NCBI RefSeq assembly: GCF_014901205.1
Contig: NZ_JACNMU010000003.1
Location: 1 to 64,000, forward strand
DNA length: 64,000 bases
Direction of reading: 5' to 3'
From: Meridianimarinicoccus sp. MJW13
GTDB lineage: Bacteria; Pseudomonadota; Alphaproteobacteria; Rhodobacterales; Rhodobacteraceae
Positions 20,208-29,506 of this stretch are shown one piece after another (the stretch's first letter is position 1; each line of letters opens with the position of its first letter). The notes below the pieces were generated by a model. It was not told the DNA's origin, ran no database searches, and saw nothing but the letters and a program-made list of their open reading frames with translations. Both the position numbers and the translations under genes were made by a program.

Positions 20208-21503
20208 ATGAACACCCCGCACCGTACCGACGGATTCTTCACGGAAGCCCTGTCCGAACGCGACCCGGAACTCTTTGGTGCCGTCGAGAAAGAGCTTGGC
20301 CGCCAGCGTGACGAGATCGAGCTGATCGCCAGCGAGAACATCGTCAGCCGCGCCGTAATGGAAGCGCAAGGCACCGTCCTGACCAACAAATACGCCGAGG
20401 GTTATCCCGGCCGCCGCTACTATGGTGGTTGCCAATTCGTGGACATCGCCGAGAACCTCGCGATCGACCGCGCCAGGCAGCTGTTTGACTGCGCCTATGC
20501 CAATGTGCAGCCGAACTCGGGGTCACAGGCCAACCAGGGTGTCTTTCAGGCATTGATCCAGCCCGGCGACACCATCCTGGGCATGTCGCTGGACGCGGGC
20601 GGTCACCTGACTCACGGCGCACGCCCGAACCAGTCGGGCAAATGGTTCAACGCCGTACAATACGGCGTGCGCAAGCAGGACAACCAGCTGGACTATGACC
20701 AGGTGGAAGAACTGGCCAAGGAGCATCAGCCGAAGCTGATCATCGCCGGCGGCTCGGCCATTCCGCGTCAGATCGACTTCAAGCGGATGCGCGAGATCGC
20801 CGATATGGTCGGTGCCTACCTGCATGTGGATATGGCCCATTTCGCCGGTCTGGTGGCGGGTGGCCAGCACCCATCGCCCTTCCCGCACGCCCATGTGGCC
20901 ACCACCACCACGCACAAGACCCTGCGCGGCCCGCGTGGCGGCATGATCCTGACCAATGACGAGACCATCGCCAAGAAGGTCAATTCGGCCATCTTCCCCG
21001 GCATTCAGGGTGGCCCGCTGATGCATGTGATCGCCGCCAAGGCCGTGGCCTTCGGCGAGGCGCTGCGCCCGGAGTTCAAGGACTATGCCCGCCAGGTCAT
21101 CGTCAATGCGCAGGCGCTCAGCGACCAGCTGATCAAGGGCGGACTCGACACCGTGACCCATGGCACCGACACCCATGTGGTGCTGGTGGACCTGCGCCCC
21201 AAGGGCGTGAAGGGCAATGCCACCGAGAAGGCTCTGGGCCGCGCCCACATCACCTGCAACAAGAACGGTGTGCCGTTCGATCCCGAGAAACCGACCGTCA
21301 CCTCGGGCATTCGTCTTGGGTCTCCGGCGGGCACTTCGCGCGGGTTCGGCGAGGCCGAGTTCCGCCAGATCGCCGATTGGATCATCGAGGTGGTCGACGG
21401 GCTGGCCGCCAATGGGGAAGACGGCAACGCCGAGGTCGAGGACAAGGTGCGCGCCGAGGTTCAGGCGCTGTGCGACCGCTTCCCGATATATCCGGGCCTG
21501 TAA
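20208..21503 (+). CDS. glyA: Serine hydroxymethyltransferase
   Basis: 431 residues. PLP enzyme interconverting serine plus tetrahydrofolate with glycine plus methylene-THF. Substrate motif [17 protein letters not shown] contacts [11 protein letters not shown], and Schiff-base lysine K237 in [14 protein letters not shown]. Upstream there is a CCGCAGGAG-type site 9 bases before the ATG. The 188-base nadK/glyA gap shows no riboswitch I can identify, only a small GCGGC/GCCGC hairpin at 20163-20175. Confidence 0.97.
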   Translation: MNTPHRTDGFFTEALSERDPELFGAVEKELGRQRDEIELIASENIVSRAVMEAQGTVLTNKYAEGYPGRRYYGGCQFVDIAENLAIDRARQLFDCAYANVQPNSGSQANQGVFQALIQPGDTILGMSLDAGGHLTHGARPNQSGKWFNAVQYGVRKQDNQLDYDQVEELAKEHQPKLIIAGGSAIPRQIDFKRMREIADMVGAYLHVDMAHFAGLVAGGQHPSPFPHAHVATTTTHKTLRGPRGGMILTNDETIAKKVNSAIFPGIQGGPLMHVIAAKAVAFGEALRPEFKDYARQVIVNAQALSDQLIKGGLDTVTHGTDTHVVLVDLRPKGVKGNATEKALGRAHITCNKNGVPFDPEKPTVTSGIRLGSPAGTSRGFGEAEFRQIADWIIEVVDGLAANGEDGNAEVEDKVRAEVQALCDRFPIYPGL

Positions 21504-21510
21504 CCTGTCC

Positions 21511-21531
21511 GGGGCCGCCTATTGCGGCCCC
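21511..21531. terminator. Bidirectional hairpin at the glyA / membrane-protein junction
   Basis: Arms GGGGCCGC (21511-21518) and GCGGCCCC (21524-21531) with a 5-base loop, 8 bases after the glyA stop. It overlaps the stop codon of the convergent gene. Confidence 0.6.
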
Positions 21532-21902
21532 AACACCCCGCGCCACGCCAGGACCGTGATCAGCAGCGCGACAAACACCAGCATTCCGAAGGCATAGCCC
21601 GCGATCTGGCCCAACAGCCGGTCGCGGCGCTCTTTCTCGGGGTTCAGGTGACGCACATGCGCCCGAAGCCGTGCCTCGGCCTTGGCCACGCGGGCCGGAT
21701 CGACCATGTGGCACAGCTTGGGATGACCCGAGATCATTTCCATCTGGATCAGGTAGTCCGCCTCGCGGCGCAGCCGTCTGGGCAGCAACCGTCCGGCCCG
21801 GCCGACCACCGTCGTCAGGTCATGGCCCGGCACGTCCAGCTTTTCGCCCATGCGGTTGGCCAGCGCCGAAAACTCCTGATCCGTCTGCGTCTTTCTGGCC
21901 AT
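21519..21902 (-). CDS. Hypothetical protein with C-terminal membrane helix
   Basis: 127 residues starting MARKTQTDQEFSALANRMGEKL. The first 100 residues are charged and helical with repeated Arg/Lys (RLLPRRLRREADY). The last 30 contain one hydrophobic span (about residues 98-119, IAGYAFGMLVFVALLITVLAW), so it is probably a tail-anchored membrane protein. The longer frame to 21995 runs into the divergent hydrolase gene. I do not recognise the family. Confidence 0.7.
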   Translation of the reverse strand: MARKTQTDQEFSALANRMGEKLDVPGHDLTTVVGRAGRLLPRRLRREADYLIQMEMISGHPKLCHMVDPARVAKAEARLRAHVRHLNPEKERRDRLLGQIAGYAFGMLVFVALLITVLAWRGVLGPQ

Positions 21903-21985
21903 ACCCTGCACCCTGCCCGTCACCTGCTTGACATCCCCCGGGCCGCGCCCGGATATGGTCTTCGAACCATAGGCGGAGGCTGTCG

Positions 21986-22756
21986 GTGCTGGCAACTACA
22001 AGACATGGGCAGGTGACCGAGGGCCGCCCGCTGCTGATCGTGCACGGGCTGTTCGGGTCGGGCCGCAATTGGGGCGTGATCGCGCGGAACCTGTCGGCGG
22101 AGCGTCCGGTGCTGACCGTCGACATGCGCAACCACGGTGCCAGCGACTGGACGAACACCCACAGCTACCCCGAGATGGCGGCCGATCTGGCCGAGGTCAT
22201 TACTGATCATGGCGGCGAGGCCGATGTGCTGGGCCATTCCATGGGCGGCAAGGCGGCAATGGTGCTGGCCCTGACCGATCCGGGCAAGGTCAATCGCCTG
22301 ATCGTCGCCGACATCGCTCCGGTCAGCTACAGCCACAGCCAGATGCAATTCCTGCGCGCCATGCGCGATCTGGACCTGACCGGTGTGACCAGCCGCGCGC
22401 AGGCCGACCGCAAACTGCGCGACCAGGTGCCCGAACTGGCGATCCGCGCCTTCCTGCTGCAATCGCTGGACGTGGCCGAGGGCCGCTGGCGGCTGAACCT
22501 GCCCACGCTGGAACAGGACATGGACAAGATCCTGTCCTTCCCTGCGCTGGAGGCCACTTTCACCCGCCCGACCATGTTCCTGGCAGGCGGTGCCTCGGAC
22601 TACGTCCAGCCCGAACACCGCGGCGAGATCAAGCGCCTGTTCCCCGGCGCGGTGGTGGTCAAGATCCCGCGCGCGAACCATTGGCTGCACGCCGAGAAAC
22701 CCCGCGAATTCGAAGCCGCCGTCACCCAGTTCCTGGCCCGTACCGCGGACCGCTAG
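21986..22756 (+). CDS. Alpha/beta-fold hydrolase, YbfF-like esterase
   Basis: 256 residues. Oxyanion region HGLFGSGRNWG near residue 20, nucleophile elbow GHSMGG (S85), acid in the GGASDYV region and catalytic His in the RANHWLHAEKP end. The D-MRNHG-S motif near residue 46 is typical of YbfF-type acyl-CoA/ester hydrolases. Starts with GTG at 21986 with a GGAGG-like site. It is divergent from the small membrane protein gene and the substrate is unknown. Confidence 0.85.
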   Translation: MLATTRHGQVTEGRPLLIVHGLFGSGRNWGVIARNLSAERPVLTVDMRNHGASDWTNTHSYPEMAADLAEVITDHGGEADVLGHSMGGKAAMVLALTDPGKVNRLIVADIAPVSYSHSQMQFLRAMRDLDLTGVTSRAQADRKLRDQVPELAIRAFLLQSLDVAEGRWRLNLPTLEQDMDKILSFPALEATFTRPTMFLAGGASDYVQPEHRGEIKRLFPGAVVVKIPRANHWLHAEKPREFEAAVTQFLARTADR

Positions 22757-22856
22757 GGGCGGAAGTGGGCCCGCCATGCCGGTCGGATCAAGCGCCACGG
22801 GGACAGGCACCGCAGGACTTGAACTCCCCCAAGCGATGCCGCACAAGCAGTTCAGC

Positions 22857-22933
<77 letters not shown>

Positions 22934-23837
22934 GCACAAACAGCCAATCCCCTGTTTTGGTCCTTTGGGGCTGCATTCCAACGCCCCACACAAGCGTCGC
23001 GTCCCCGCAAGGTTCAGGCTTGCGCTGGGACACCGCCGGTTGAACCCCGTCGAAGGTGCCGGGAAACCATCTTCGTGCGCGGGGTGACACGCGGTCTGGG
23101 CGTTCCGCCACTCTCCTCTGGCAGAACCCTCCTGCTCCCCCCTGATGCAGCGCCGTGACGATCACGAATTCCGGCATCGCTTGTCGCAGCGCCGGCCCTT
23201 CTCCACCCCGGCCATGGAACGAAAAAAGTTGGTCCGCCAATGCCGGGTCTTCATGAGCACAATGACGAAATCCAGTTCGTCGCGATTGTCGGGCTGGTCG
23301 CCGGGCGATCCGCGGCAACATGGTTGATCAGGGCATCGCACCGGGCGGCCGCTGTTCCGATGCCGCCAGCTATTCCCAAGGGTTGGCCGTCCTGATGGTC
23401 GCCGCAGTTGTCCTGGCCCTTGCGGCACGGCTCTGGGTGGCACGCGGCCAACCTCAGGCCGGAACCACGTCGACCGATCGCAACCACCCGGCGGCAGTGC
23501 CTCTGGCCTACGCCGCCCATCTTTCGGCGCTTGGTGCCGTGCGCAATCTTGCCGCAACGCCGTTCACCATAGCGCTGAACATGTTCCTCGCCGGTGTCCG
23601 ATCCAATGTTCAACGGCCCGCCGCGACCCCCGCGCTGTCGGTCACCTTTGGGGAATTGCGCGACGTGGTTGAGCCGCGCGGTTAGCTCGGCCTTGCAATC
23701 CCCTGGGCGGAGCCCGCCATGATTGCCCAAAGGCTGCCCAATGGAGCCACACAACGCTGCGCCAGATCCCGGACCCACGTCAGACCTTTCCAATCCGGGT
23801 CCAAACCGTCAGTCTGTCGGGCGAGGGAGCACCACAC
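22934..23837. other. Gene-poor stretch downstream of tRNA-Arg
   Basis: About 900 bases in which I cannot support a gene. Open frames exist on both strands (longest plus-strand 23320-23685, 121 residues with one hydrophobic patch; longest minus-strand 23251-23793), but neither has recognisable motifs or a convincing ribosome-binding site. Their compositions look like chance GC-rich frames. No integrase or repeat of the tRNA 3' end was seen. It could be decayed sequence at an old tRNA integration site. Confidence 0.5.
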
Positions 23838-24299
23838 ATGGCGATTATCGGAACCAAGACCCCCTATTCCTATCGGGACGACCCTTCGGTCCCGGATTTT
23901 GACGACACCGGACCTGTTGCGGTCATGGACGGGGAATGCGCCCTGTGTTCATGGGGCGCGCGCACTATTGCACGGCTCGATCGCGCCGGGGAATTCCGGA
24001 TCTGCCCGACCCAGTCGCCAACCGGCGCGGCGCTGGTCCGGCATTTCGGGCTTGAGCCCGAGGATCCCGAGACGTGGCTGTTCCTTGAAAACGGGCAGGC
24101 CTGGTCGGGGATGGAGGCGATCATCCGGATCGGGGCGCGTACGGGCGGTGCCGGACGGCTTGCGTCGATGATGCGTGTTCTGCCGCGCGGCGGTCGGGAA
24201 TGGCTTTATCGCCGGGTTGCACACAACCGCTATCGCTTCGGGCGCAGCGACATGTGCGCCCTGCCTGACCCTGAACTGGCCCGCCGGCTTTTGACCTGA
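23838..24299 (+). CDS. DUF393 / DCC-family thiol-disulfide oxidoreductase-like protein
   Basis: 153 residues. The N-terminal DGECALCSWGAR motif (D near 31, CxxC) followed by RICPTQSPTGAAL is the DCC/DUF393 signature, a thioredoxin-like fold of unknown partner. WLFLENGQAWSGMEAII is the usual middle segment. AGGGAG site upstream of 23838. It stands alone after the gene-poor stretch. Confidence 0.82.
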   Translation: MAIIGTKTPYSYRDDPSVPDFDDTGPVAVMDGECALCSWGARTIARLDRAGEFRICPTQSPTGAALVRHFGLEPEDPETWLFLENGQAWSGMEAIIRIGARTGGAGRLASMMRVLPRGGREWLYRRVAHNRYRFGRSDMCALPDPELARRLLT

Positions 24300-24494
24300 T
24301 CTACACCGAAGCCTGGGCGCCGCATCCCGTCCCACACTAGGGACGCGCGCCATGCGATTGAGAACGCGCGATTTGTCCCGTTGGCGTCAATCATATTGAC
24401 TTCGTGACAGGCTCCTGTCTCCTTCAATGATGATGTCAACACATGCAGCTTTGGCGATTTGCGGCACCGTCGGATGGGCGCACCTGGGCTTTCG

Positions 24495-25706
24495 ATGGAG
24501 TCTGCAGTCCGGCTGGCCGAAAACATCCTTGCACAGGCGCCGCGCATGACCGTGGCCAAGGACCATGCGACGGATCGAAAGACCGGCGCGTTTTCGGTCG
24601 AGATGGGCACGGCGGGCGTCGGCCTTCTTGCCTTTTCCGGAGACTGGACCCTTCAGGCAAAGGCGCCGGGCGCTGCGGCCATTGCCTCGGCCCTCGCCGC
24701 CGGCACCGGGATCCGGCGCATCGGGTTCGACACCGATGCACTGGCACAATGGGACAGCACCTTCATCACCGCGATCCTGGGCGTTGTCGCGCAGGGCAAG
24801 GCTGCCGGGATCGACGTTGATCTTGGCGGTCTGCCCGCCGGGGCGCAAAGACTTGTCACCCTGGCCACCGCCGTGCCCGAGCGGCAGGGCGCGCGGCGGA
24901 CCGCGACGCGGGACGGGTTTCTGGTCGGGCTGGGGAAGTGGTGGCTTGCCAGCTACAAATCCATGCAGGACTCGCTGGCCTTCGTCGGCGAGGCGACCAT
25001 CGCACTTGCACGTTTTTCCGTCGGACGAGCACGGTTTCGGCGCGTCGATCTGATGATCGCGCTGGAAGCCTGCGGGCCGAAGGCCCTGCCCATCGTGACC
25101 CTGATCTCGGTTTTGATCGGTCTGATTCTTGCCTTCGTCGGCGCCATCCAGTTGCGCCAGTTCGGGGCGCAGATCTATGTCGCCGATCTGGTCGCCATCG
25201 CCATGGCGCGCGAGATGGCCGCGATCATGACCGGCATCATCATGGCCGGCCGCACCGGGGCAGCCTTTGCCGCGCAACTGGGCACCATGCAGGTCAACGA
25301 GGAGATCGACGCCTTCCGCACGCTCGGCTTCTCGCCGATGGAGTTCCTTGTCCTGCCGCGCATGCTGGCGTTGATCGTGATGATGCCGCTGCTGTGCATC
25401 TACGCGAATATCCTTGGCATTCTGGGCGGCGGCATCGTGGGGATCTGGATGCTGGGCCTGACGCCCACGGCCTATTACGTCCAGACGATCGCCAGCGTCA
25501 GCCTGACAGATTTTGGCATCGGCATTTCCAAAAGCGTGATCTTCGGCATCGTTGTTGCCCTGGCAGGCTGCCTCAAGGGTCTGCAGTCGGGCCGCAGCGC
25601 GTCGGCCGTGGGTGACGCGGCCACCTCGGCGGTGGTCCTGTCCATCGTGATGATCATCGTGCTCGACGGATTTTTCGCTGTGGTAACAAGCATCATGGGG
25701 ATCTAG
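24495..25706 (+). CDS. mlaE: MlaE-family lipid ABC transporter permease with N-terminal STAS-like domain
   Basis: About 403 residues. Roughly the first 125 form a soluble STAS-like domain (FDTDALAQWDSTFITAILGV). The rest is the MlaE permease, with several membrane spans, a GRTGAAFAAQLGTMQVNEEIDA motif near residue 250 and the DLMIALEACGPKALP entry. In E. coli the STAS protein MlaB is separate, so this is a fused form. The start is uncertain: ATGs at 24474, 24495 and 24546 and a TTG at 24459 all lack a clear ribosome-binding site. It is followed by mlaF after 9 bases. The complex moves phospholipids between the membranes. Confidence 0.85.
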   Translation: MESAVRLAENILAQAPRMTVAKDHATDRKTGAFSVEMGTAGVGLLAFSGDWTLQAKAPGAAAIASALAAGTGIRRIGFDTDALAQWDSTFITAILGVVAQGKAAGIDVDLGGLPAGAQRLVTLATAVPERQGARRTATRDGFLVGLGKWWLASYKSMQDSLAFVGEATIALARFSVGRARFRRVDLMIALEACGPKALPIVTLISVLIGLILAFVGAIQLRQFGAQIYVADLVAIAMAREMAAIMTGIIMAGRTGAAFAAQLGTMQVNEEIDAFRTLGFSPMEFLVLPRMLALIVMMPLLCIYANILGILGGGIVGIWMLGLTPTAYYVQTIASVSLTDFGIGISKSVIFGIVVALAGCLKGLQSGRSASAVGDAATSAVVLSIVMIIVLDGFFAVVTSIMGI

Positions 25707-25715
25707 GAAATCGGC

Positions 25716-26546
25716 ATGACAGGCACCACGCACACATCCAGCCCGCATATCGAGGTCAGCAATCTTGATCTGAGCTACGGTGATTTCGTGATTCAGAAAA
25801 ATCTGACCTTCACCGTCAACCACGGGGATGTGTTCATCATCATGGGCGGGTCCGGCTGCGGCAAAAGCACCGTGCTGAAATGCCTGATCGGCCTCAAGTC
25901 TCCGGCACGCGGCATCGTCCGCTTCGACGGCGCCGATTTCTGGTCCACCGCAGCAAGCACGCGTGAGGCCATGATGCGCCGCTTCGGTGTGCTGTATCAA
26001 AGCGGCGCCTTGTGGAGTTCGATGACCCTGGCCGAAAACGTTGGCTTGCCATTGGGCGAATACACCGAACTGGGCGCGGCCGAGATCCGCGATCTTGCGG
26101 CCATGAAACTGGCCCTTGTGGGATTGGCCGGGTTCGAGGATTTCTACCCGTCCGAGATCAGCGGCGGCATGCAGAAACGCGCGGGCATCGCGCGGGCCAT
26201 GGCGCTGGACCCGGATGTCCTGTTCCTGGACGAGCCTTCCGCCGGCCTGGACCCGATCAGTTCGAAGCTTCTGGACGACCTGATCGTGGAATTGCGCGAC
26301 AGCCTGGGAACCACGATGGTGATCGTCACCCATGAATTGGCAAGCATCTTTTCCATCGGCACCAATTCCGTCTTCCTTGACCCGGTTTCCAAGACGATGA
26401 TCGCCAAGGGCGATCCGCGCGAGTTGCGCGATCACAGCCCGGACCCCAACGTGCGCGAGTTCCTGAACCGGGGCGCGTCCGCAATGACCAAAGGGCCAGA
26501 CCCGGCGCGCACGGACAGCAGCCGACCGACGGAGGCCGCCCGATGA
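25716..26546 (+). CDS. mlaF: MlaF-like ABC transporter ATPase
   Basis: 276 residues. Walker A GGSGCGKST near residue 46, Q-loop YQSGALWSSMTLAENV, signature SGGMQKRAGIARAMA, Walker B DVLFLDEPSAGLDP, H-loop VTHE. The SGGMQKR variant of the signature is characteristic of MlaF/Ttg2A. It overlaps the following mlaD by four bases (ATGA). Confidence 0.93.
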   Translation: MTGTTHTSSPHIEVSNLDLSYGDFVIQKNLTFTVNHGDVFIIMGGSGCGKSTVLKCLIGLKSPARGIVRFDGADFWSTAASTREAMMRRFGVLYQSGALWSSMTLAENVGLPLGEYTELGAAEIRDLAAMKLALVGLAGFEDFYPSEISGGMQKRAGIARAMALDPDVLFLDEPSAGLDPISSKLLDDLIVELRDSLGTTMVIVTHELASIFSIGTNSVFLDPVSKTMIAKGDPRELRDHSPDPNVREFLNRGASAMTKGPDPARTDSSRPTEAAR

Positions 26547-27991
26547 GCCAGAAAACCAATCCAAAACTTGTCGGCATCTTCGTCCTGGGCGCCTTTGTCG
26601 TTGCGATGGGCGGGCTGATCGCCTTCGGCGGCGCCGGGTTCCTGATCACGAAGCAGACCTACGTGATGTTCTTCCAGGGATCGGTCGCGGGACTGCAGGT
26701 CGGGGCACCGGTCAATTTCCGGGGCGTGCCCCTTGGCCAGGTAACGGACATCAGCGTCAGCTACTTTCCAAAGGACAAGAACTCGGAATTCGTCATTCCC
26801 GTCTATGTCCAGATCGAGCCCGACCGCATCCGGGGGCGCACCCATGAAAACCGGCGCAGCATCCAGGAACTCATTGAATTCGGTCTGCGGGCCGAGCTTG
26901 CCCTGCAATCCTTCGTCACCGGCCAGCTTGGCATCGAGCTTGATTTCAAATCGGGATCAAAGGCCACCCTGACCGGGCTTGATCCCGAGCACGAGGAAAT
27001 CCCGACCCTGCCGTCGGACACCGAAAAACTGAAGGCCAGCATCACCCGTGTCGCGGATATCCTGCAGAAGGTGCCGCTGGAGGAAGTCGCGGAAGATATC
27101 CAGAAGGCAGTGAAATCGGCGTCCAGCAGCATCGTTCGGGTCAGCACCGCGATCAACGAAGTCTCGGACAAGATCGGCCCGTTCATCGACGAGATGCACG
27201 CGACCATCGTTGATATTCGTGCGACCGCGGCAGAAGCCAAGGCGCGCCTGTCCATGCAGCCCGGCGAAGTGCTCTATACCGCCGAGCAGACCATGACCCA
27301 CCTGCAGACGCTTATAGATGGGTTGGACGCGCAGATCGCCCCGATGTCGCAAGAGTTGGAAAGCACCCTCGCCGCGCTGGAGAAAACGGCAAGGGATGCC
27401 AGCACCCTTATCGCAAGCGTGGAGGGCGAGATCACGCCGATCTCGGACGGGCTGCAACAGGCCCTGGCAACGGCGAACGGCACGCTGGAGGACACCCGCT
27501 CTGTCGTGAAATCGCTGGACGCGAAGGCCGATCCTCTGATTGCCGACGCCCGGACCGCCCTGACGACCGCCAACAAGGTTCTGGACGAGGTGCGGGCGCC
27601 GATCAATTCGGTCGGCCGTCTGGCGGCAGAGCTTGAAACCGAGGTCGGACCGATCACCGGCGAGGCCATCTCGACGATGGAGGTGGCCCGGTCTGCGCTG
27701 CAGGACGGCGTGACGGCCATAGACGATCTGCGCAAGCTGATCGCCGACGTGGATGGCGGGGTACAGCCCATCATCGCCAAGGTCGATGGCATCCTGAACA
27801 ATGCCGATCTTGCGATGCGCGATGCCCGCAGCGCCCTGTCCGGGGTGCGGTCGCTGGTCGGAGCTGACTCGCCCACGGTGTCGCAACTGGATGTCGCCTT
27901 GCGGGAAATTCGCCGTGCCGCCGTATCCTTGCGCGAATTTGCCAATTACCTTGAACGCAATCCAAGCGCGCTTCTGACAGGCCGCCGGTAA
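26543..27991 (+). CDS. mlaD: MlaD/MCE-domain lipid-binding protein with long helical C-terminus
   Basis: 482 residues. One N-terminal membrane anchor (about residues 8-32), then a single MCE domain (about 38-120, with VAGLQVGAPVNFRGVPLGQV), then more than 300 residues of heptad-rich helix with repeating motifs (ALQQALATANGTLEDT, ALTTANKVLDEV). It is much longer than E. coli MlaD (183 residues) and more like the long-needle MCE proteins of Mycobacteria or PqiB/LetB tails. It could bridge part of the periplasm. Confidence 0.9.
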   Translation: MSQKTNPKLVGIFVLGAFVVAMGGLIAFGGAGFLITKQTYVMFFQGSVAGLQVGAPVNFRGVPLGQVTDISVSYFPKDKNSEFVIPVYVQIEPDRIRGRTHENRRSIQELIEFGLRAELALQSFVTGQLGIELDFKSGSKATLTGLDPEHEEIPTLPSDTEKLKASITRVADILQKVPLEEVAEDIQKAVKSASSSIVRVSTAINEVSDKIGPFIDEMHATIVDIRATAAEAKARLSMQPGEVLYTAEQTMTHLQTLIDGLDAQIAPMSQELESTLAALEKTARDASTLIASVEGEITPISDGLQQALATANGTLEDTRSVVKSLDAKADPLIADARTALTTANKVLDEVRAPINSVGRLAAELETEVGPITGEAISTMEVARSALQDGVTAIDDLRKLIADVDGGVQPIIAKVDGILNNADLAMRDARSALSGVRSLVGADSPTVSQLDVALREIRRAAVSLREFANYLERNPSALLTGRR

Positions 27992-28006
27992 CCGGAGAGA
28001 GTGATG

Positions 28007-28618
28007 ATGCAGCGAATTTTCAAGGTGGTCTCAGCCTTGGCCCTGTGCCTTGCGGTGGCGGCCTGCGACAGCAAGCCGTCGAACTTCTATGTCCTGTCGG
28101 CCCCCGGCATCACCACAGGAGCAACCGCGCAAACCACGCGGCGGCGCGGCCTGTCCATCGGCGTCGGACCTGTCACCCTGCCGGAATACCTCGACCGCCC
28201 CGAGATCGTCATCCGCGAGAATGCAACCGCGCTGAACGTGGCTGACCTGAACCGCTGGGGCGGCGGTCTGACCGAGAATTTCCAGAGCGTGTTGGGAGAG
28301 GTTCTGTCCGAAAGGCTGAACACGGATCGCGTCCTGCTTCATCCGTGGTCGGTGTCCGGCAACGTGACCTACCAGATTCTGGTGCAGGTCAACGCATTCG
28401 AGGCGCAGCCGGACAATCAGGTGCTTCTCGATGCCCGCTGGGCGGTGGTCAGCGGCGGCACGCAGGATGTCATCAGGATGGGACGCACCGTCCTGCGCGA
28501 ACCGATCAGCGGAGCCGAGGGCGGCGCGGGCGGCCCCGACTATGCGCAGATCACCGCCGCGATGAGCCGAAGCGTTGCCCGCCTTGGCCAGGAAATCGCC
28601 GCCTCGGGGATCCGGTGA
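28007..28618 (+). CDS. ABC-type transport auxiliary lipoprotein (PqiC/DUF330-like)
   Basis: 203 residues. Lipoprotein signal with lipobox LAVAAC, predicted lipidated Cys20, followed by Asp at +2. The mature part begins SNFYVLSAP and continues SIGVGPVTLPEYLDRPEIV, the PqiC/ABC auxiliary signature. It closes the mla operon after a 15-base gap. ATG at 28004 or 28007 and GTG at 28001 are all possible; GGAGAG at 27994 spaces best to 28007. It probably docks the MCE needle to a membrane. Confidence 0.87.
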   Translation: MQRIFKVVSALALCLAVAACDSKPSNFYVLSAPGITTGATAQTTRRRGLSIGVGPVTLPEYLDRPEIVIRENATALNVADLNRWGGGLTENFQSVLGEVLSERLNTDRVLLHPWSVSGNVTYQILVQVNAFEAQPDNQVLLDARWAVVSGGTQDVIRMGRTVLREPISGAEGGAGGPDYAQITAAMSRSVARLGQEIAASGIR

Positions 28619-28759
28619 CGGCGGAACCGACAGCTCACCCCGCGGCGCCTGAAAGGGATCGCCGCCACCTGGGCTGCACAGCGCCCGACGGTCCTGCGGA
28701 CAGGTTGCCCTGGGGCCCAAAAGGCGGTCTTCCTGCAGCCGCAGAACCGGTCGCTTGAA

Positions 28760-29506
28760 ATGAAGATCATTTTCAGCAGGAAGGGGTTCGACAGCGGGGC
28801 CGGCGGCGTCCCATCGCCGATCATCGCTGGACGGCCCATCAGCCTGCCCATTCCCACCAAACATCGATCCGAAACGACCTATGCAGATCTCGGGCTCTCG
28901 GACATTGTTGAGGCCGCGACCAATGGGCGGATCACGGGCGGCAACCTTTGTCATCCCGACCCCATGTTTCAGGTTGGCCGTTGTGCCTTTGGCCAGACCG
29001 GCACCGCACAAGCCCATCTGGCCAATAACGCCGTCGGTGCCGGCGATGTTTTCCTGTTCTTCGGTCTGTTCTCACAGCAAGGCAGCCGGGACCGGCATCA
29101 CAGGCTGTTCGGGTACCTGAGGGTCGACGAGGTGGTCGTACTGGGCGCAAACCCGACCGCGGCAAACCAACCGCCCGGGTTTGCGCGGCAACATCCCCAC
29201 ACCATCGGAGACTGGAAGCCGAACAACACCCTGTATCTCGGGACAGGGCAGGTCACCGATACGGCCAGCGAGGCGCTTCGCCTGACATGGCCGGGATGTG
29301 CCGTCAGCCGTTGGCGTGTTCCCGAATGGCTACGCGAGGTTGGCCTGACCTACCACGGGCGGACGGAACGCTGGGACGGGAACGACACACTCAACGTCGC
29401 GGCCCGTGGTCAGGAGTTCATTGCGGATATCGGGGAGCGCACGGACGCCCGGCAGTGGTGCGACGGCATCCTCTCGACCCTTGGGAGATCTTCAGGTGAG
29501 GGATAG
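28760..29506 (+). CDS. Nmad3-like protein (putative nucleotide-modification-associated domain)
   Basis: 248 residues. The N-terminus SRKGFDSGAGGVPSP, then RPISLPIP and TTYADLG, matches my memory of the Nmad3 domain, which was proposed from comparative genomics to take part in modified-base metabolism. No enzymatic activity is established. Further conserved-looking segments are HPDPMF, FLFFGLF and the C-terminal WPGCAVSRWRVPEWL. The ATG at 28760 fits the family start although the ribosome-binding site is weak. It lies 141 bases after the mla operon and overlaps the next gene by 11 bases, so the two form a translationally coupled pair. Confidence 0.65.
   Translation: MKIIFSRKGFDSGAGGVPSPIIAGRPISLPIPTKHRSETTYADLGLSDIVEAATNGRITGGNLCHPDPMFQVGRCAFGQTGTAQAHLANNAVGAGDVFLFFGLFSQQGSRDRHHRLFGYLRVDEVVVLGANPTAANQPPGFARQHPHTIGDWKPNNTLYLGTGQVTDTASEALRLTWPGCAVSRWRVPEWLREVGLTYHGRTERWDGNDTLNVAARGQEFIADIGERTDARQWCDGILSTLGRSSGEG

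Noticed and set aside
24387-26564. 725-codon frame opposite the mla genes
   Set aside because: Spans parts of two real genes on the other strand; composition is His/Gln/Asp-rich shadow sequence.
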